Shown here in pieces: positions 1-9,325 of a stretch of 64,000 bases of DNA. Numbering within the stretch: position 1 is the stretch's first letter; every line of letters begins with the position of its first letter. Position numbers and translations under genes: made by a program. The notes under the pieces are model-generated. The model saw only the letters and a list, made by a program, of their open reading frames with translations. It ran no database searches and was not told the DNA's origin. Source of the stretch: Sitta carolinensis (taxonomy: Eukaryota > Chordata > Aves > Passeriformes > Sittidae). The stretch is from positions 7,424,452-7,488,451 of the forward strand of contig CM063294.1 of assembly GCA_032173965.1 (NCBI GenBank), written 5' to 3'.

Positions 1-696
1 ACCAGAGAGATTTTGATCAGCAGATAAATGAGGTGTAATGGCCTTGGGAAGGCTGAGGGGTCTGACTCAAGGCTGTGCCAAGCCCTGCCCCATCTCCCAT
101 CCCTTACAGGGCTCAGCACCCTGCAAACCTTCCCAGATCCCTGCAGGAGGGAGCCTGTGGCAAGGTCAGAGCCAGTGGGAAGAGCTTTGTGTCTGGCTCA
201 GTCTCTGGGCTCTGACCACTGACAGTCCCCAGCTCCTTCTTCTTTTGCTACCAAAAGAACCAAATCCAGACAAAAATCTCAGGAGAGCTGCCTCTGAAAC
301 AGGAACGCCCCTGGTTCTGTGCACACCCCGCAGTTTGTTCTGATATTTTGGGAATGAATTGTGCTTCCCTCCCTTCCTGCTGCTGTGCCTCCCACCTCTG
401 GCTCGGTGTCCCATTCCCCTGAGCCCCCCGTGTCCCTCTGTTATAAATGATAAAATTGGCTTTTTGCAAATATTAACATGAATGCTACAAGTGTAATGTT
501 GGAAAGCTCTGCTGTATTAATACAGTTTCTTTTATTTCTGCTATTAACAAAGACTTAGTAATGTGATAAATATATTTCTCTTAGGCTATAAAGTGGTAAC
601 GTAAAAAGGGGTTTTGTAACTAACTCAGAGAATGGTAATCAGGAAATTCTTCACAAAATGGAAGCACAAACTTCTCTTGCTAGTGGCTGCAGGCTC
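1..696. other. Non-coding flank, nothing recognised
   Basis: This stretch lies 3' of the last HTR4 exon found (minus strand), so it is downstream intron or 3' flank. The short open frames have no recognisable domain. I looked on the minus strand for a variable 5-HT4 C-terminal exon and did not find one. The 440-620 part is AT-rich. Confidence 0.5.
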
Positions 697-1143
697 TGGG
701 CTGATGCCTGAAGTTTGAGGTTTCACATTTTCCAGGTTCTGTACTGAATTAGTGTGTGACTGTGCCCTCCCTGTGCAGTGCCAGTGCTCTGCTCCCAGCT
801 CAGCACACAGAACAATCCTCAACCAGCCCCACAACCAAGGGCACCGCTGCAGCTTCAGCCCAAGAAGTGCCCAAAAATCAGGAATTGAGGAGAGAATGTG
901 GGAGGGTGGGACTGCATCCCCTGGGGCTGGCACTGGACAATGAACCCCAGCGTGGAAATGGAGCAGAACTGAGCCAAGGGGGAAAACTCCTGAGCAGGAT
1001 CCACCTCGGGTGGAGCCCTGGCCGGGCTCTTGTGCTGCCCAAGGTGCATCCTGTGAAGAACTTTGAATAAATCCCTGCTTTAATAAATCCCTGCTTTAAC
1101 AAATCCCTGCTTTATTCCTCTAACTCTGCCCAGGGAGCCTCTG
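697..1143 (+). repeat. Dispersed repeat, copy A
   Basis: This segment is almost identical to 38305-38750, about 37.6 kb away in the same orientation. Both copies share long runs, including the tail phrase 'gaactttgaataaatccc' followed by two or three short repeats of 'aaatccctgcttta'. Repeated AATAAA-like signals near one end suggest an LTR or other retroelement terminus, but I cannot name the family. Some open frames here are shared word for word with the other copy because of the duplication and are not genes. Confidence 0.8.
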
Positions 1144-1276
1144 CAGGGAAAACTCCTGACCAGGACCCACCTTGGGTGAAACCATGGCCGGGCTCCTACG
1201 AAGACCCTTTTCATAAATCCCTATGGACTGCTCTGAGCCTGCCCAGCCGTTCTGGGTGCTCTGGGTGCTCACTGAC
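1120..1276 (-). other. Possible read-through C-terminal tail of HTR4
   Basis: If the donor at 1276-1275 is not used, the HTR4 frame continues from THVLR for about 50 more codons ([19 protein letters not shown] and onward) and stops at 1120. The extension has no match I recognise among known 5-HT4 tails, and it runs into repeat-derived sequence at 1146-1224. I read it as intron, although retained-intron tails are possible in a gene whose C-terminus is normally variable by splicing. Confidence 0.35.
1146..1224 (+). repeat. Diverged tandem partial copy of the dispersed repeat tail
   Basis: The sequence from 'ggaaaactcctgaccagg' to 'cataaatccctat' is a diverged second copy of the last ~80 bp of the element ending at about 1143 (there 'ggaaaactcctgagcagg' to 'aataaatccc'). 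It lies between that element and exon 6 of HTR4, inside the read-through tail described for 1120-1276. Confidence 0.6.
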
Positions 1277-1647
1277 CTCAGCACGTGCGTGGAGCCGTTG
1301 ATGGTGGTGGTGGAGCAGGGCACGCTCTGGCCCAGGATGGAGGGCCGGCGGGAGCGCTCGTCGCCGCAGCACAGGATGATGAGGAAGGCACGTCGGAAAG
1401 CCTTGTTGAGGAAGGCGTAGAGGAAAGGGTTCAAGCCCGAGTTGATGTAGCCCAGCCACAGGAAGGCTGTCCACAGCTTGCCAGGCACCGTGTAGTTTAT
1501 GAAGGGATCCACGATGTTGGTGATGAAGAAGGGTGCCCAGCAGAGGCAGAAGCAGCCCATGATGATGCACAGGGTCTTGGCAGCTTTGGTCTCGGTCTTC
1601 ATGCGGTGGGTGCTGTGCTGGTCGGGGCCGTGCTGCTGGGGGGGCTC
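1277..1647 (-). CDS. HTR4: 5-HT4 serotonin receptor, coding exon 6 (TM6, TM7, proximal tail)
   Basis: This exon encodes the end of intracellular loop 3, TM6, TM7 and the proximal C-terminal tail of the Gs-coupled 5-HT4 receptor, a plasma-membrane GPCR. It opens with [16 protein letters not shown], and the human receptor also has DQHSTHRM before TM6. Visible landmarks are the CWAPFF motif of TM6, NPFLY of TM7, a Cys-Cys pair after FLIIL that fits tail palmitoylation, and the conserved [12 protein letters not shown] that ends the common part of all 5-HT4 isoforms. The acceptor is CCCAG at 1648-1652 and the donor is GAG|GTCAGT after 1277, leaving phase 2. Mammalian 5-HT4 switches to alternative C-terminal exons at this point, so the true end lies elsewhere. 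The acceptor's pyrimidine tract is supplied by an LTR. Identity is very secure; the 5' boundary is inferred. Confidence 0.92.
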
Positions 1648-1652
1648 CTGGG
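1647..1652. repeat. Left target-site duplication of the intronic LTR
   Basis: The six bases CCTGGG lie directly before the TG end of the LTR and match CCTGGA at 2325-2330 in five of six positions. Read on the minus strand they form the CCCAG|G acceptor of exon 6. Confidence 0.6.
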
Positions 1653-2324
1653 TGTTGGGGAAGGGTGAAACGGGAAAACCTTATCAATAGGATTGCCTGG
1701 CAAAAGATTTTTGAGAATGTGGAGACTATAAGGGAGATTGGAATGAAAGCAAGCTTTGAGATACCAAGCCTTGGTTATTGAACAACTGGAAAACAATGGG
1801 ATGGCCACTGAAGGCAATCCCCTTCTGATTAAACAATGATCTCTGCCTGCAGACAGCTCCAAGGGGCAGAGCAGACCCCACCAGCCTGGCAGAAGGGCCC
1901 AAAGAGCAGTTTTAGGGTTAAAAATGTACCACAGTATGGTAATGTAATGATTCTTACAGGCTGTATGTAAATGCTATAGGATTTGTATCCTGTACTAGAT
2001 TGGTTGGTGAGAATTAGAATATTCACCACAGAAGGAGATTTATTGCATTGTAACGGGAATTTTGGGCATTCTATCTTTTCTCTTCCAGCATTCTATCTTT
2101 TTCTCTTTCTTGCTCTCTCTCTGGCCTGCTCCAAGCTGTGGCTGGCAGCTCCAAGCAGGCCCCCTGCACCCAACAGTAATAACAGTAACAACAATCTCAA
2201 TAATAACAATAATAACAACAATTGCCCTTTGCAATAAACCGCAACTTGCAAGATTGGCATCAGAGATCTCTGGTCACCGTTTGTCCTGACCATCCATAAT
2301 CCATACCACACTGACCATACCACA
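1653..2324 (+). mobile_element. Solo LTR, family A copy 1, forming intron 5 of HTR4
   Basis: The element starts TGTTGGGG and ends ACCACA. It is closely similar over about 600 bp to a second copy at 10760-11541, and both contain a 'ttgcaataaacc' polyadenylation-type signal near their 3' end. No gag, pol or env is present, so it is a solo LTR. It lies antisense to HTR4 and accounts for all but about six bases of the 678 bp intron between exons 5 and 6. Its 5' end, read on the minus strand, supplies the pyrimidine-rich tract before the exon 6 acceptor. Its last base supplies the T of the exon 5 donor GT. The 5' edge is well supported by the second copy. The 3' edge rests on the CA terminus, the target duplication and the resumption of the minisatellite at 2325. 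Confidence 0.8.
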
Positions 2325-2330
2325 CCTGGA
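2325..2330. repeat. Right target-site duplication of the intronic LTR
   Basis: CCTGGA directly follows the CA end of the LTR and is also the first part of a 21 bp minisatellite unit. On the minus strand it reads TCCAG|G, the exon 5 donor, with the G of GT from the duplication and the T from the LTR. Confidence 0.6.
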
Positions 2331-2797
2331 GGTGCTGCCGTGGCTCCTGGAGGTGCTGCCGTGGCTCCTGGAGGTGCTGCCGTGGCTCCTGGAGGTGCTG
2401 CCGTGGCTCCTGGAGGTGCTGCCGTGGCTCCTGGAGGTGCTGCCGTGGCTCCTGGAGGTGTTGTCTTGTCTCCTGCCGTGTTTCCAGCCGTGGCTCCTGG
2501 AGGTGCTGCCGTGGCTCCAGCCGTGGCTCCTGGCTGTGTTGCCATGTTTCCAGCCATGGTTTCTGGTTGTGTTGCCGTGGTTCCTGGAGGTGTTGCCCTG
2601 GTTCCTGGCTGTGTTGCCCTGGTTCCTGGAGGTGTTGCCGTGTTTCCAGCCATGGCTCCTGGCTGTGTTGCCGTGTTTCCAGCTGTGGTTCCTGGAGGTG
2701 TTGCCCTGGTTCCTGGCTGTGTTGCCCTGGCTCCTGGCTGTGTTGCCATGTCTCCAGCCCTGGCTCCTGGCTGTGTTGCCGTGGCTCCAGCCGTGGC
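2325..2797. repeat. 21 bp coding minisatellite in HTR4 loop 3
   Basis: The proximal part, 2325 to about 2458, is six near-perfect 21 bp units containing 'ggaggtgctgccgtggctcc'. Further along, variant units with 'ggctgtgttgcc', 'ggttcctggctg' and 'tttccagcc' are interspersed. Unit lengths remain multiples of three, so the receptor frame is kept. No frame has stops in either direction, so openness alone is not proof of coding. The homogeneous end lies next to the LTR and looks the most recently amplified. Confidence 0.9.
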
Positions 2798-3000
2798 TCG
2801 CCCGCGTTGCCGGCACGCTGCAGCAGCCGGATCTGGCGCGCGTGTGCCCGCGCCGTCACGTAGATGCGGTGGTAGGCCAGCACCATCAGCAGGAAGGGGA
2901 TGTAGAAAGCCACCACGGAGCAGGTGATGGCATAGGGCTTGTTCACCATGAAGATGCAGTAGGTGGAGTTGGAGGCCTTGTTGAACTGTCTCTGCTGGAT
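2326..3000 (-). CDS. HTR4: 5-HT4 serotonin receptor, coding exon 5 (ECL2, TM5, expanded ICL3)
   Basis: The exon begins [17 protein letters not shown], which carries the conserved extracellular-loop-2 cysteine (residue 184, partner of Cys93) and an Asn-Ser-Thr glycosylation site. TM5 follows ([19 protein letters not shown] and onward), then [21 protein letters not shown]. In human 5-HT4 only about eight residues follow RAG before the segment leading to DQHSTHR. Here 161 codons follow within this exon, nearly all in a degenerate repeat of the type QHLQEPR, ending QHLQ. The acceptor is CCCCAG before 3000 and the donor is CTCCAG|GTGTGG at 2325-2324. Both phases are 0 and join exon 6 in frame. TM5 identity is certain. 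The use of the far donor is inferred from phase and from repeat continuity with EPPQQHG in exon 6; nearer donors were considered and rejected. Confidence 0.85.
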
Positions 3001-3084
3001 CTGGGGTGCGGAGGGTGAGGAGGGAAGAAGCGGGGCTCAGAGGATGGGTTGGCTTGGGAGACACCTCAGAGATCATCCTGGGTT

Positions 3085-3197
3085 TACTCCCTGTCACTCT
3101 GCACTAGACCAGGGTGCTCCAAGCCCCATCCAGCCATGCTGGGACATTTGGACACATCCACCCCTCCCAGGGCATCCTGTGCCAGAGCCTCACCTCC
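3085..3197. mobile_element. CR1-type LINE fragment
   Basis: The phrases 'gaccagggtgctccaagcc', 'gccccatccagcc' and 'ctcacctccctcacaggg' follow the order of the 3' part of avian CR1 elements. The fragment leads directly into the minisatellite at 3198-4632, whose unit is the next piece of the same CR1 sequence. Confidence 0.65.
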
Positions 3198-4632
3198 CTC
3201 ACAGGGAAGGATTTTTCCCTGGAGCCCATCTAACCCTGCCCTCTGGGAAGGATTTTTCCCTGGAGCCCATCTAACCCTGCCCTCACAGGGAAGGACTTTC
3301 CCTGGAGCCCATCTAACCCTGCCCTCACAGGGAAGGATTTTTCCCTGGAGCCCATCTAACCCTGCCCTCTGGGAAGGATTTTTCCCTGAATCCCATCTAA
3401 CCCTGCACTCACAGGGAAGGATTTTTCCCTGGAGCCCATCTAACCCTGCACTCTGGGAAGGATTTTTCCCTGGAGCCCATCTAACCCTGCACTCACAGGG
3501 AAGGACTTTTCCCTGGAGCCCATCTAACCCTGCCCTCTGGGAAGGATTTTTCCCTGGAGCCCATCTAACCCTGCCCTCACAGGGAAGGATTTTTCCCTGA
3601 ATCCCATCTAACCCTGCCCTCACAGGGAAGGATTTTTCCCTGGAGCCCATCTAACCCTGCACTCACAGGGAAGGACTTTTCCCTGGAGCCCATCTAACCC
3701 TGCCCTCACAGGGAAGGATTTTTCCCTGGAGCCCATCTAACCCTGCCCTCTGGGAAGGATTTTTCCCTGAATCCCATCTAACCCTGCACTCACAGGGAAG
3801 GATTTTTCCCTGGAGCCCATCTAACCCTGCACTCTGGGAAGGATTTTTCCCTGGAGCCCATCTAACCCTGCACTCACAGGGAAGGACTTTTCCCTGGAGC
3901 CCATCTAACCCTGCCCTCTGGGAAGGATTTTTCCCTGGAGCCCATCTAACCCTGCCCTCACAGGGAAGGATTTTTCCCTGGAGCCCATCTAACCCTGCAC
4001 TCACAGGGAAGGACTTTTCCCTGGAGCCCATCTAACCCTGCCCTCACAGGGAAGGATTTTTCCCTGGAGCCCATCTAACCCTGCCCTCTGGGAAGGATTT
4101 TTCCCTGAATCCCATCTAACCCTGCACTCAGAGGGAAGGACTTTTCCCTGGAGCCCATCTAACCCTGCCCTCTGGGAAGGATTTTTCCCTGGAGCCCATC
4201 TAACCCTGCCCTCTGGGAAGGATTTTTCCCTGGAGCCCATCTAACCCTGCCCTCTGGGAAGGATTTTTCCCTGGAGCCCATCTAACCCTGCCCTCTGGGA
4301 AGGATTTTTCCCTGGAGCCCATCTAACCCTGCCCTCTGGGAAGGATTTTTCCCTGAATCCCATCTAACCCTGCACTCACAGGGAAGGATTTTTCCCTGGA
4401 GCCCATCTAACCCTGCCCTCTGGGAAGGATTTTTCCCTGAATCCCATCTAACCCTGCACTCACAGGGAAGGAATTTTCCCTGGAGCCCATCTAACCCTGC
4501 CCTCTGGGAAGGATTTTTCCCTGGAGCCCATCTAACCCTGCACTCACAGGGAAGGATTTTTCCCTGGAGCCCATCTAACCCTGCCCTCACAGGGAAGGAT
4601 TTTTCCCTGGAGCCCATCTAACCCTGCCCTCT
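3198..4632. repeat. ~40 bp intronic minisatellite derived from CR1
   Basis: About 35 tandem units occupy intron 4 of HTR4, between exons 5 and 4. The unit contains 'gggaaggatttttccctg', 'agcccatctaacc' and 'ctgccct', in variants of roughly 41 and 43 bp that differ by 'ctctggg' versus 'ctcacaggg'. Because 41 and 43 are not multiples of three, open frames here cycle through phases and encode nothing. Each unit contains a short imperfect palindrome, 'gggaaggatttttccc'. Confidence 0.92.
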
Positions 4633-5048
4633 GGCAGCATGCAGCCATCCCCTTGCCCAGCACTATAAGCTCTTTTTATTTTTTTGGTTTTTATCTACCA
4701 AGAGAATAATCCTGCCTCTTGTTTCAGTGAGAGCTGCAAAGGCCAAGGGGCCCAAGGACTCCTGAGGTGCTGTCAGGGGCCAGCTGGGGCTCAGCCTTTG
4801 TTCCAAGGACTCCTCACAGACCTGAGAGTGAATGTGGGTAAAATCCTCTCCCAGGGCCACCACAGTCCCTGTGTCAGTCCTTCCAGACACAGCCACTTCA
4901 ACCCCCCCTAAAAATCCCCTCCAGAAACTCCGCAGCCCCCCACACTGGGAACTGGAAATTTCTCCTTTTTCCCCTTCCCTGAAAACTACTTTTTCAAGAA
5001 CATCCAGCACCCAATACATTGGATGGGTGTCCCTCCTTGGCTACTCAC

Positions 5049-5202
5049 CAGATCAATGATGCCAATGCTGTTCCAGCCTTGCATGATAGGGAGGAAAGAA
5101 ATGAATGTTGGGATCACCCAGCAGCCTCCCAGCATCACGGCGATGCGCAGCGGCGTCATCTTGTTCCTGTACACCAGGGGCTGGCAGCAGATGGCATAGT
5201 AC
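5049..5202 (-). CDS. HTR4: 5-HT4 serotonin receptor, coding exon 4 (TM4)
   Basis: The exon supplies the last base of the Arg of the DRY motif, then [22 protein letters not shown]4 ([20 protein letters not shown]) and [11 protein letters not shown] at the start of extracellular loop 2. This matches 5-HT4 receptors almost residue for residue (human GWNNIGIIDL). The acceptor is CCCTGCAG just upstream of 5202 and the donor is CTG|GTGAGT at 5048. It enters in phase 2 and leaves in phase 0. The intron on its 3' side is where a small extra loop-2 exon is inserted in some human 5-HT4 isoforms; I saw no convincing counterpart here. Confidence 0.95.
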
Positions 5203-8019
5203 CTGCAGGGCAACCACGGCACAGAAACACTCAGGGCAGACTTGAAAATTGGAATTGTAAAGTCCTTTCCCTGGCTGCTCCTCCTGCCTTTCAAAAGAGA
5301 GGGAAAATAGGAGTGTGTAGCCTGCTGCCATTGGGTCTCTGGCACAGGAACTTGGGATATTTCCACAGGGTGCATGGTGGCTTGCAAGGAAAAAAAACCT
5401 GAGTTTTCTGCTTACCAGCCAGGGAGAATGAGGCAAGGTAAATTCTGGGGGTTGTCTGAGGTGGCAGGGCAGGGGGGAGGCTCCATGTTCTGCCCTGCTC
5501 TCTCTCTGCACTGAGGATGTCCCCACCCTCCAAGGAATATGAATATCCACCCCCTCCTTCCAGCCTCAGCTGAATTTCCTACCTGCACTGGGCATTTATT
5601 TTGACAAGGCTGCAAAAGCTGTTAGCACAAATTACAAACTCTCCCAAAGCTGTGAAAATGTGGGTAAAATGAAGTGTGCTTTTCCATTTCTCAGGAATTC
5701 ACCTCTTTTCCAGCTGGGCTTTAACCTTCCCAAGGGCAAGGCAAAGGTGTTTTTGCACCCTCAAGGGGATGTGCCCTGAACTCTCCTCCCTCCTCCTGAT
5801 CCATTCAGAACATCCCAAGCACAACAGGTCCCTGCTCCTAAAATAGTTATGACCTAATCAAAGAGATAAGAAATCAAATTTTCTGTTTGTTTGATCCCTG
5901 TGCCACCCCCTGCAGGTGGATGTCTCCATCAGGAAGGGGCAGCAAACCTAAAACTGGAAATCTCTGGCTCTGAAATTATTATTAATTCCTAAGAAGGCCA
6001 CATCAACAAATATCCAAGTGCAGACTTTCAGTGGTCCTGACCTGACAATCAGTCTCAGGTTCCCAATAAAATATTTTTTGCTCTTTAGATTTTTGGATTT
6101 TAGCACACTCTGTAAAAAATTTTATGAGGTCAGCAGAACCATGAACTAAAGAAGAATTAAATTATTAATTAACACATGTGTATTAAAGAGCTGCTCTGTG
6201 AGATGTGCGTTTATCTCATCAAGATTGGAGTAGGAACCACCAGCTTTGTCCTAAACAAGCACAAAACCATAAGATTTTCCTTTTTTTCCTAAGGTGCTTT
6301 TTTTTTTTTTTCTTAAAGTCATGTGGAGTCATCTGAATTGCTTTATTTTGATAAAATCAGATGATATATTCCACACAGAGGCTTGAAATAATATCAAAGT
6401 GTCAAAAGAAAACATTTCTTAAAAGTCTCTCTGAAACAAGATTCAGAATGTCACAGGGGAAAAACGCTGAAACAGGCATTCAACTCCTGCAATTTGATAA
6501 TTCCTCCATTCTCCTCTGGTTTCCTGCATGAAAAATCAGCCTGCTCCTCTGGAAAGCTACACTTCCAAAGAAATAGGATTTGCCAGGAGCTGCTTTTTTA
6601 GACCTGTGGGTGAAAAGTTCCTCTCGTGGAGCTCCAGCTCCCCTGGGCTCATCCCTGACCCAGGAAATTTGAATCCCAATGGGAATTTTTGGGATGTTTA
6701 CTGGGACAGAGGGAGCTTCCCTTGGCAGCAGAGCTGCTCCCCTGACTCTCCAGACAGATGATCTATTTGAAAAATATATTTAAACCATTTAATTGTTTCT
6801 TATCTCAAAGTCACCCACTGAAAGTGTTGGACATCAAAGCCAAGTCACGAGAGACTCCATCTCTTTGCAGAAAGGGCAAAAGAAGAAAGCCAATAAATAA
6901 AAGGATAAAACCAGCCAAGACAGCAGCTACCCTTTGACAAGCTGGATAAGCAAACAGGAAGAGAAAACCACTGTACACTGCTAATTAACTACAGCAGGAA
7001 AACAATTCTTGCCAGCAGTGTGAGTGATCACATTTCTCTGCTCCTCTCTCTGCTGCAGCTGAAAGAATTACACTGAATTGTTCCTGCTATTAAAGGCCAT
7101 TAGAGTAAAAATTATGCCTGTAAAAATGACACCTTAAGCTCTCATATTTCTTCCCTCCTAGTGATTCAGCAGCAATTTTCCTCCACTTTCACGTCAAAAG
7201 ATTTTATTTTATTTCACTTTCGCTGGTGCTGCTCCCAGAACTTCCCCCGTGCTCAGGGCTCCTGCTGTCACTGCTTTGGGTGACAAAGTGCCCTGAGCAG
7301 GGTGTGGGTGACAGTTGTGTGATGGGGAGGGAGGCAGAGGAGCAGAGCAGCCACTTCTGCAGAGCCCAGCAGGGTTTCCAGCCAAGGAATCAGGCAACAG
7401 ACAGCTGGGAGTGCCACCACAGGGCCTGGAAGTCACACTTTTGGCAGGAGCTGGGGGTTTGATGTATGTGGTGGCCTGAGCATTTAAGCAGCTATTTATT
7501 CACTGGGAGAAAAGTAATTATATCTGGGAGATTATCAATAGTTTTGGTCAGAGGCTGGAATAAAGACATGCTCTATATTTCTGCTTCATTTCAAGGCAGA
7601 GCAGTTTCCCTGGGCTCTCGAGGAGTATCTGTTGTGTGCTGTGGCAGTGTGATGGATGAACAGAAAATGCACTACATACACATGATTAATACCATGTCCA
7701 GGCCAAATTAAATATTAATTCTCTCTATTATCAGTCAAGTTCCTTGCAAATGTTCACTTCCCTGTTGCCTACAGCGGAGCAGCTGCTGTGAAACCTCCTC
7801 TCCTCTGCAGTGACATTCTCCACTGAAGGGGAAACACAGGAATCCCTTCCTGAGAGCTGCAGCCCTTCCAATAAAGCAAAGGTTATTCTAATCCTCCTCC
7901 TCTCCCCTACCAGACATTTGCCACAGGAATGAATTGAGTGCTGACATTTCACAGGTGGCTGAAAAGAAGAAATCCATCATTTCTCTGGCCTTATGGCTCT
8001 TCTGCAGAATGGCCACTGC
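5203..8019. other. Intron 3, non-coding
   Basis: This is AT-rich intronic DNA with no recognisable exon. The open frames are short and carry no domain. A short poly-T lies at about 6300. I see no transposon signature in this part. Confidence 0.5.
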
Positions 8020-8215
8020 AGAATTCACAGAATCACAGGGGAGGGACTTGGGAAGGGACCTTAAAGATCATTTAATTCCACCCCAGCCATGACTGGGACA
8101 CTTTCCATTATCCCAGGGGGCTCCAGCCTGGCCAGGGATCCAGGGGCAGCCCCAGCTGCTCTGGGTGCCTGTGCCAGGGTCTGCCACCCTCCCAGGGAGG
8201 AATTCCACCAGTCAC
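8020..8215. mobile_element. CR1-type LINE fragment
   Basis: The phrases 'agaatcacaggggagggac', 'accttaaagatcattta' and 'ggctccagcctggcc' are typical of the 3' region of avian CR1 elements. The fragment ends where the purine microsatellite begins. Confidence 0.8.
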
Positions 8216-8227
8216 ACAAAATCACCC

Positions 8228-8449
8228 AAACTGGAGAAGGAGGAGAAGGGAGGAGGAAGAGGAGAAGAAGGAGAAGGAGAAGGAGAAGGAGAAGGAGAAG
8301 GAGAAGGAGAAGGAGAAGGAGAAGGAGAAGGAGAAGGAGAAGGAGAAGGAGAAGGAGAAGGAGAAGGAGAAGGAGAAGGAGAAGGAGAAGGAGAAGGAGA
8401 AGGAGAGGAGAGGAGAAGGAGAAGGAGAAGGAGAAGGAGAAGGAGAAGC
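8228..8449. repeat. (GGAGAA)n purine tract
   Basis: More than 30 copies of the hexamer GGAGAA make an almost uninterrupted 220 bp homopurine tract, with one small break at about 8404-8413. It translates to poly-Arg, Gly-Glu or Ser-Pro repeats in different frames, none of them a gene. It sits directly behind a CR1 tail inside intron 3. Confidence 0.95.
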
Positions 8450-8984
8450 CCTAAACCCTCCATCTCGTTACATATCTATTACAATATTCCAAACCCCCAA
8501 ACTGTGAATTTCTCACCCTGTGCTATAACCCACTTCTCTTCAATGACACACTCACACTCTCCATGCTATCCCTCAGTTTTGGAAGCCTTTTCCATGGCCT
8601 CAGGCCAAAAGCAGTGTATCTTTGAGGATCAGTCCCTGCCAGCATAGAAACCTTCTGTGGCCAGGCTTCCAACACCTGGGCACTACAGAAACAGAATTCC
8701 TGAGCTGCAGGAATTGCCCTTGGAGAGGGATGAAAGCATCCCCCTGGCTGGCAGTGCAGTTTGGAGCTGGGAGCCTGGAGGCACCACCCTGCAAGGAGCT
8801 CCTGGGCTCTCTCAGCCAGACAAATCCACCCCCAGGCTCATTAACAGCCTGGCCCACGCTCCAGAGCCTTGGGTGTCAGGTGCAGATGGAAAATGATGCA
8901 CAGAGCATATGCTGGATCATCACTGGGGCCAGGAGGAGGCACAGAACACTCACACCGAGGGAAATTTCACCCCCTCTAAATCAG

Positions 8985-9325
8985 CTAGGAAAAAAAGAAG
9001 GCAAAAGATGGGAAAACTGGGAGAAAAGGAAGACAAAAGGTAGGAAAACTGGAAAATAAGAAGATAAAAGGTGGGAAAACTGGAAAGTAAGAAGATAAAA
9101 GGTAGGAAAACTGGAAAATAAGAAGATAAAAGGTGGGGAAACTGGGAAAAAAAGGAGGCAAAAGTTAGGAAAACTGGAAAAAAAAGAAGACAAAAATGGG
9201 GAAATGAAAAAAAAGAAGACAAAAGATGGGGAAACTGGAAAAAAAGAAGACAAAAGATGGGGAAACTGGAAAAAAAGAAGACAAAAAATGGGGAAACTGG
9301 AAAAAAGCAAGACAAAAGGATGGGA
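8985..9325. repeat. Purine-rich ~30 bp minisatellite
   Basis: About a dozen imperfect units of the form 'aaaactggaaaaaaagaag', 'acaaaagatgggg' are arranged in tandem. Phe/Leu/Ser-rich open frames on the minus strand are by-products of this composition. Confidence 0.85.

Noticed and set aside
2260..2325. Receptor frame reading on into the LTR and stopping at 2260 as the normal end
   Set aside because: It would remove TM6 and TM7, while a conserved in-frame exon with both follows the LTR. It remains what an unspliced transcript would encode.
2809..2818. Alternative exon 5 donors just after LLQ (C|GTGCC) or a GC donor after RAG
   Set aside because: Both leave phase 1, but exon 6 starts in phase 0 with seven C's in its opening run, so either would frameshift TM6. 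The donor at 2325 keeps the frame.
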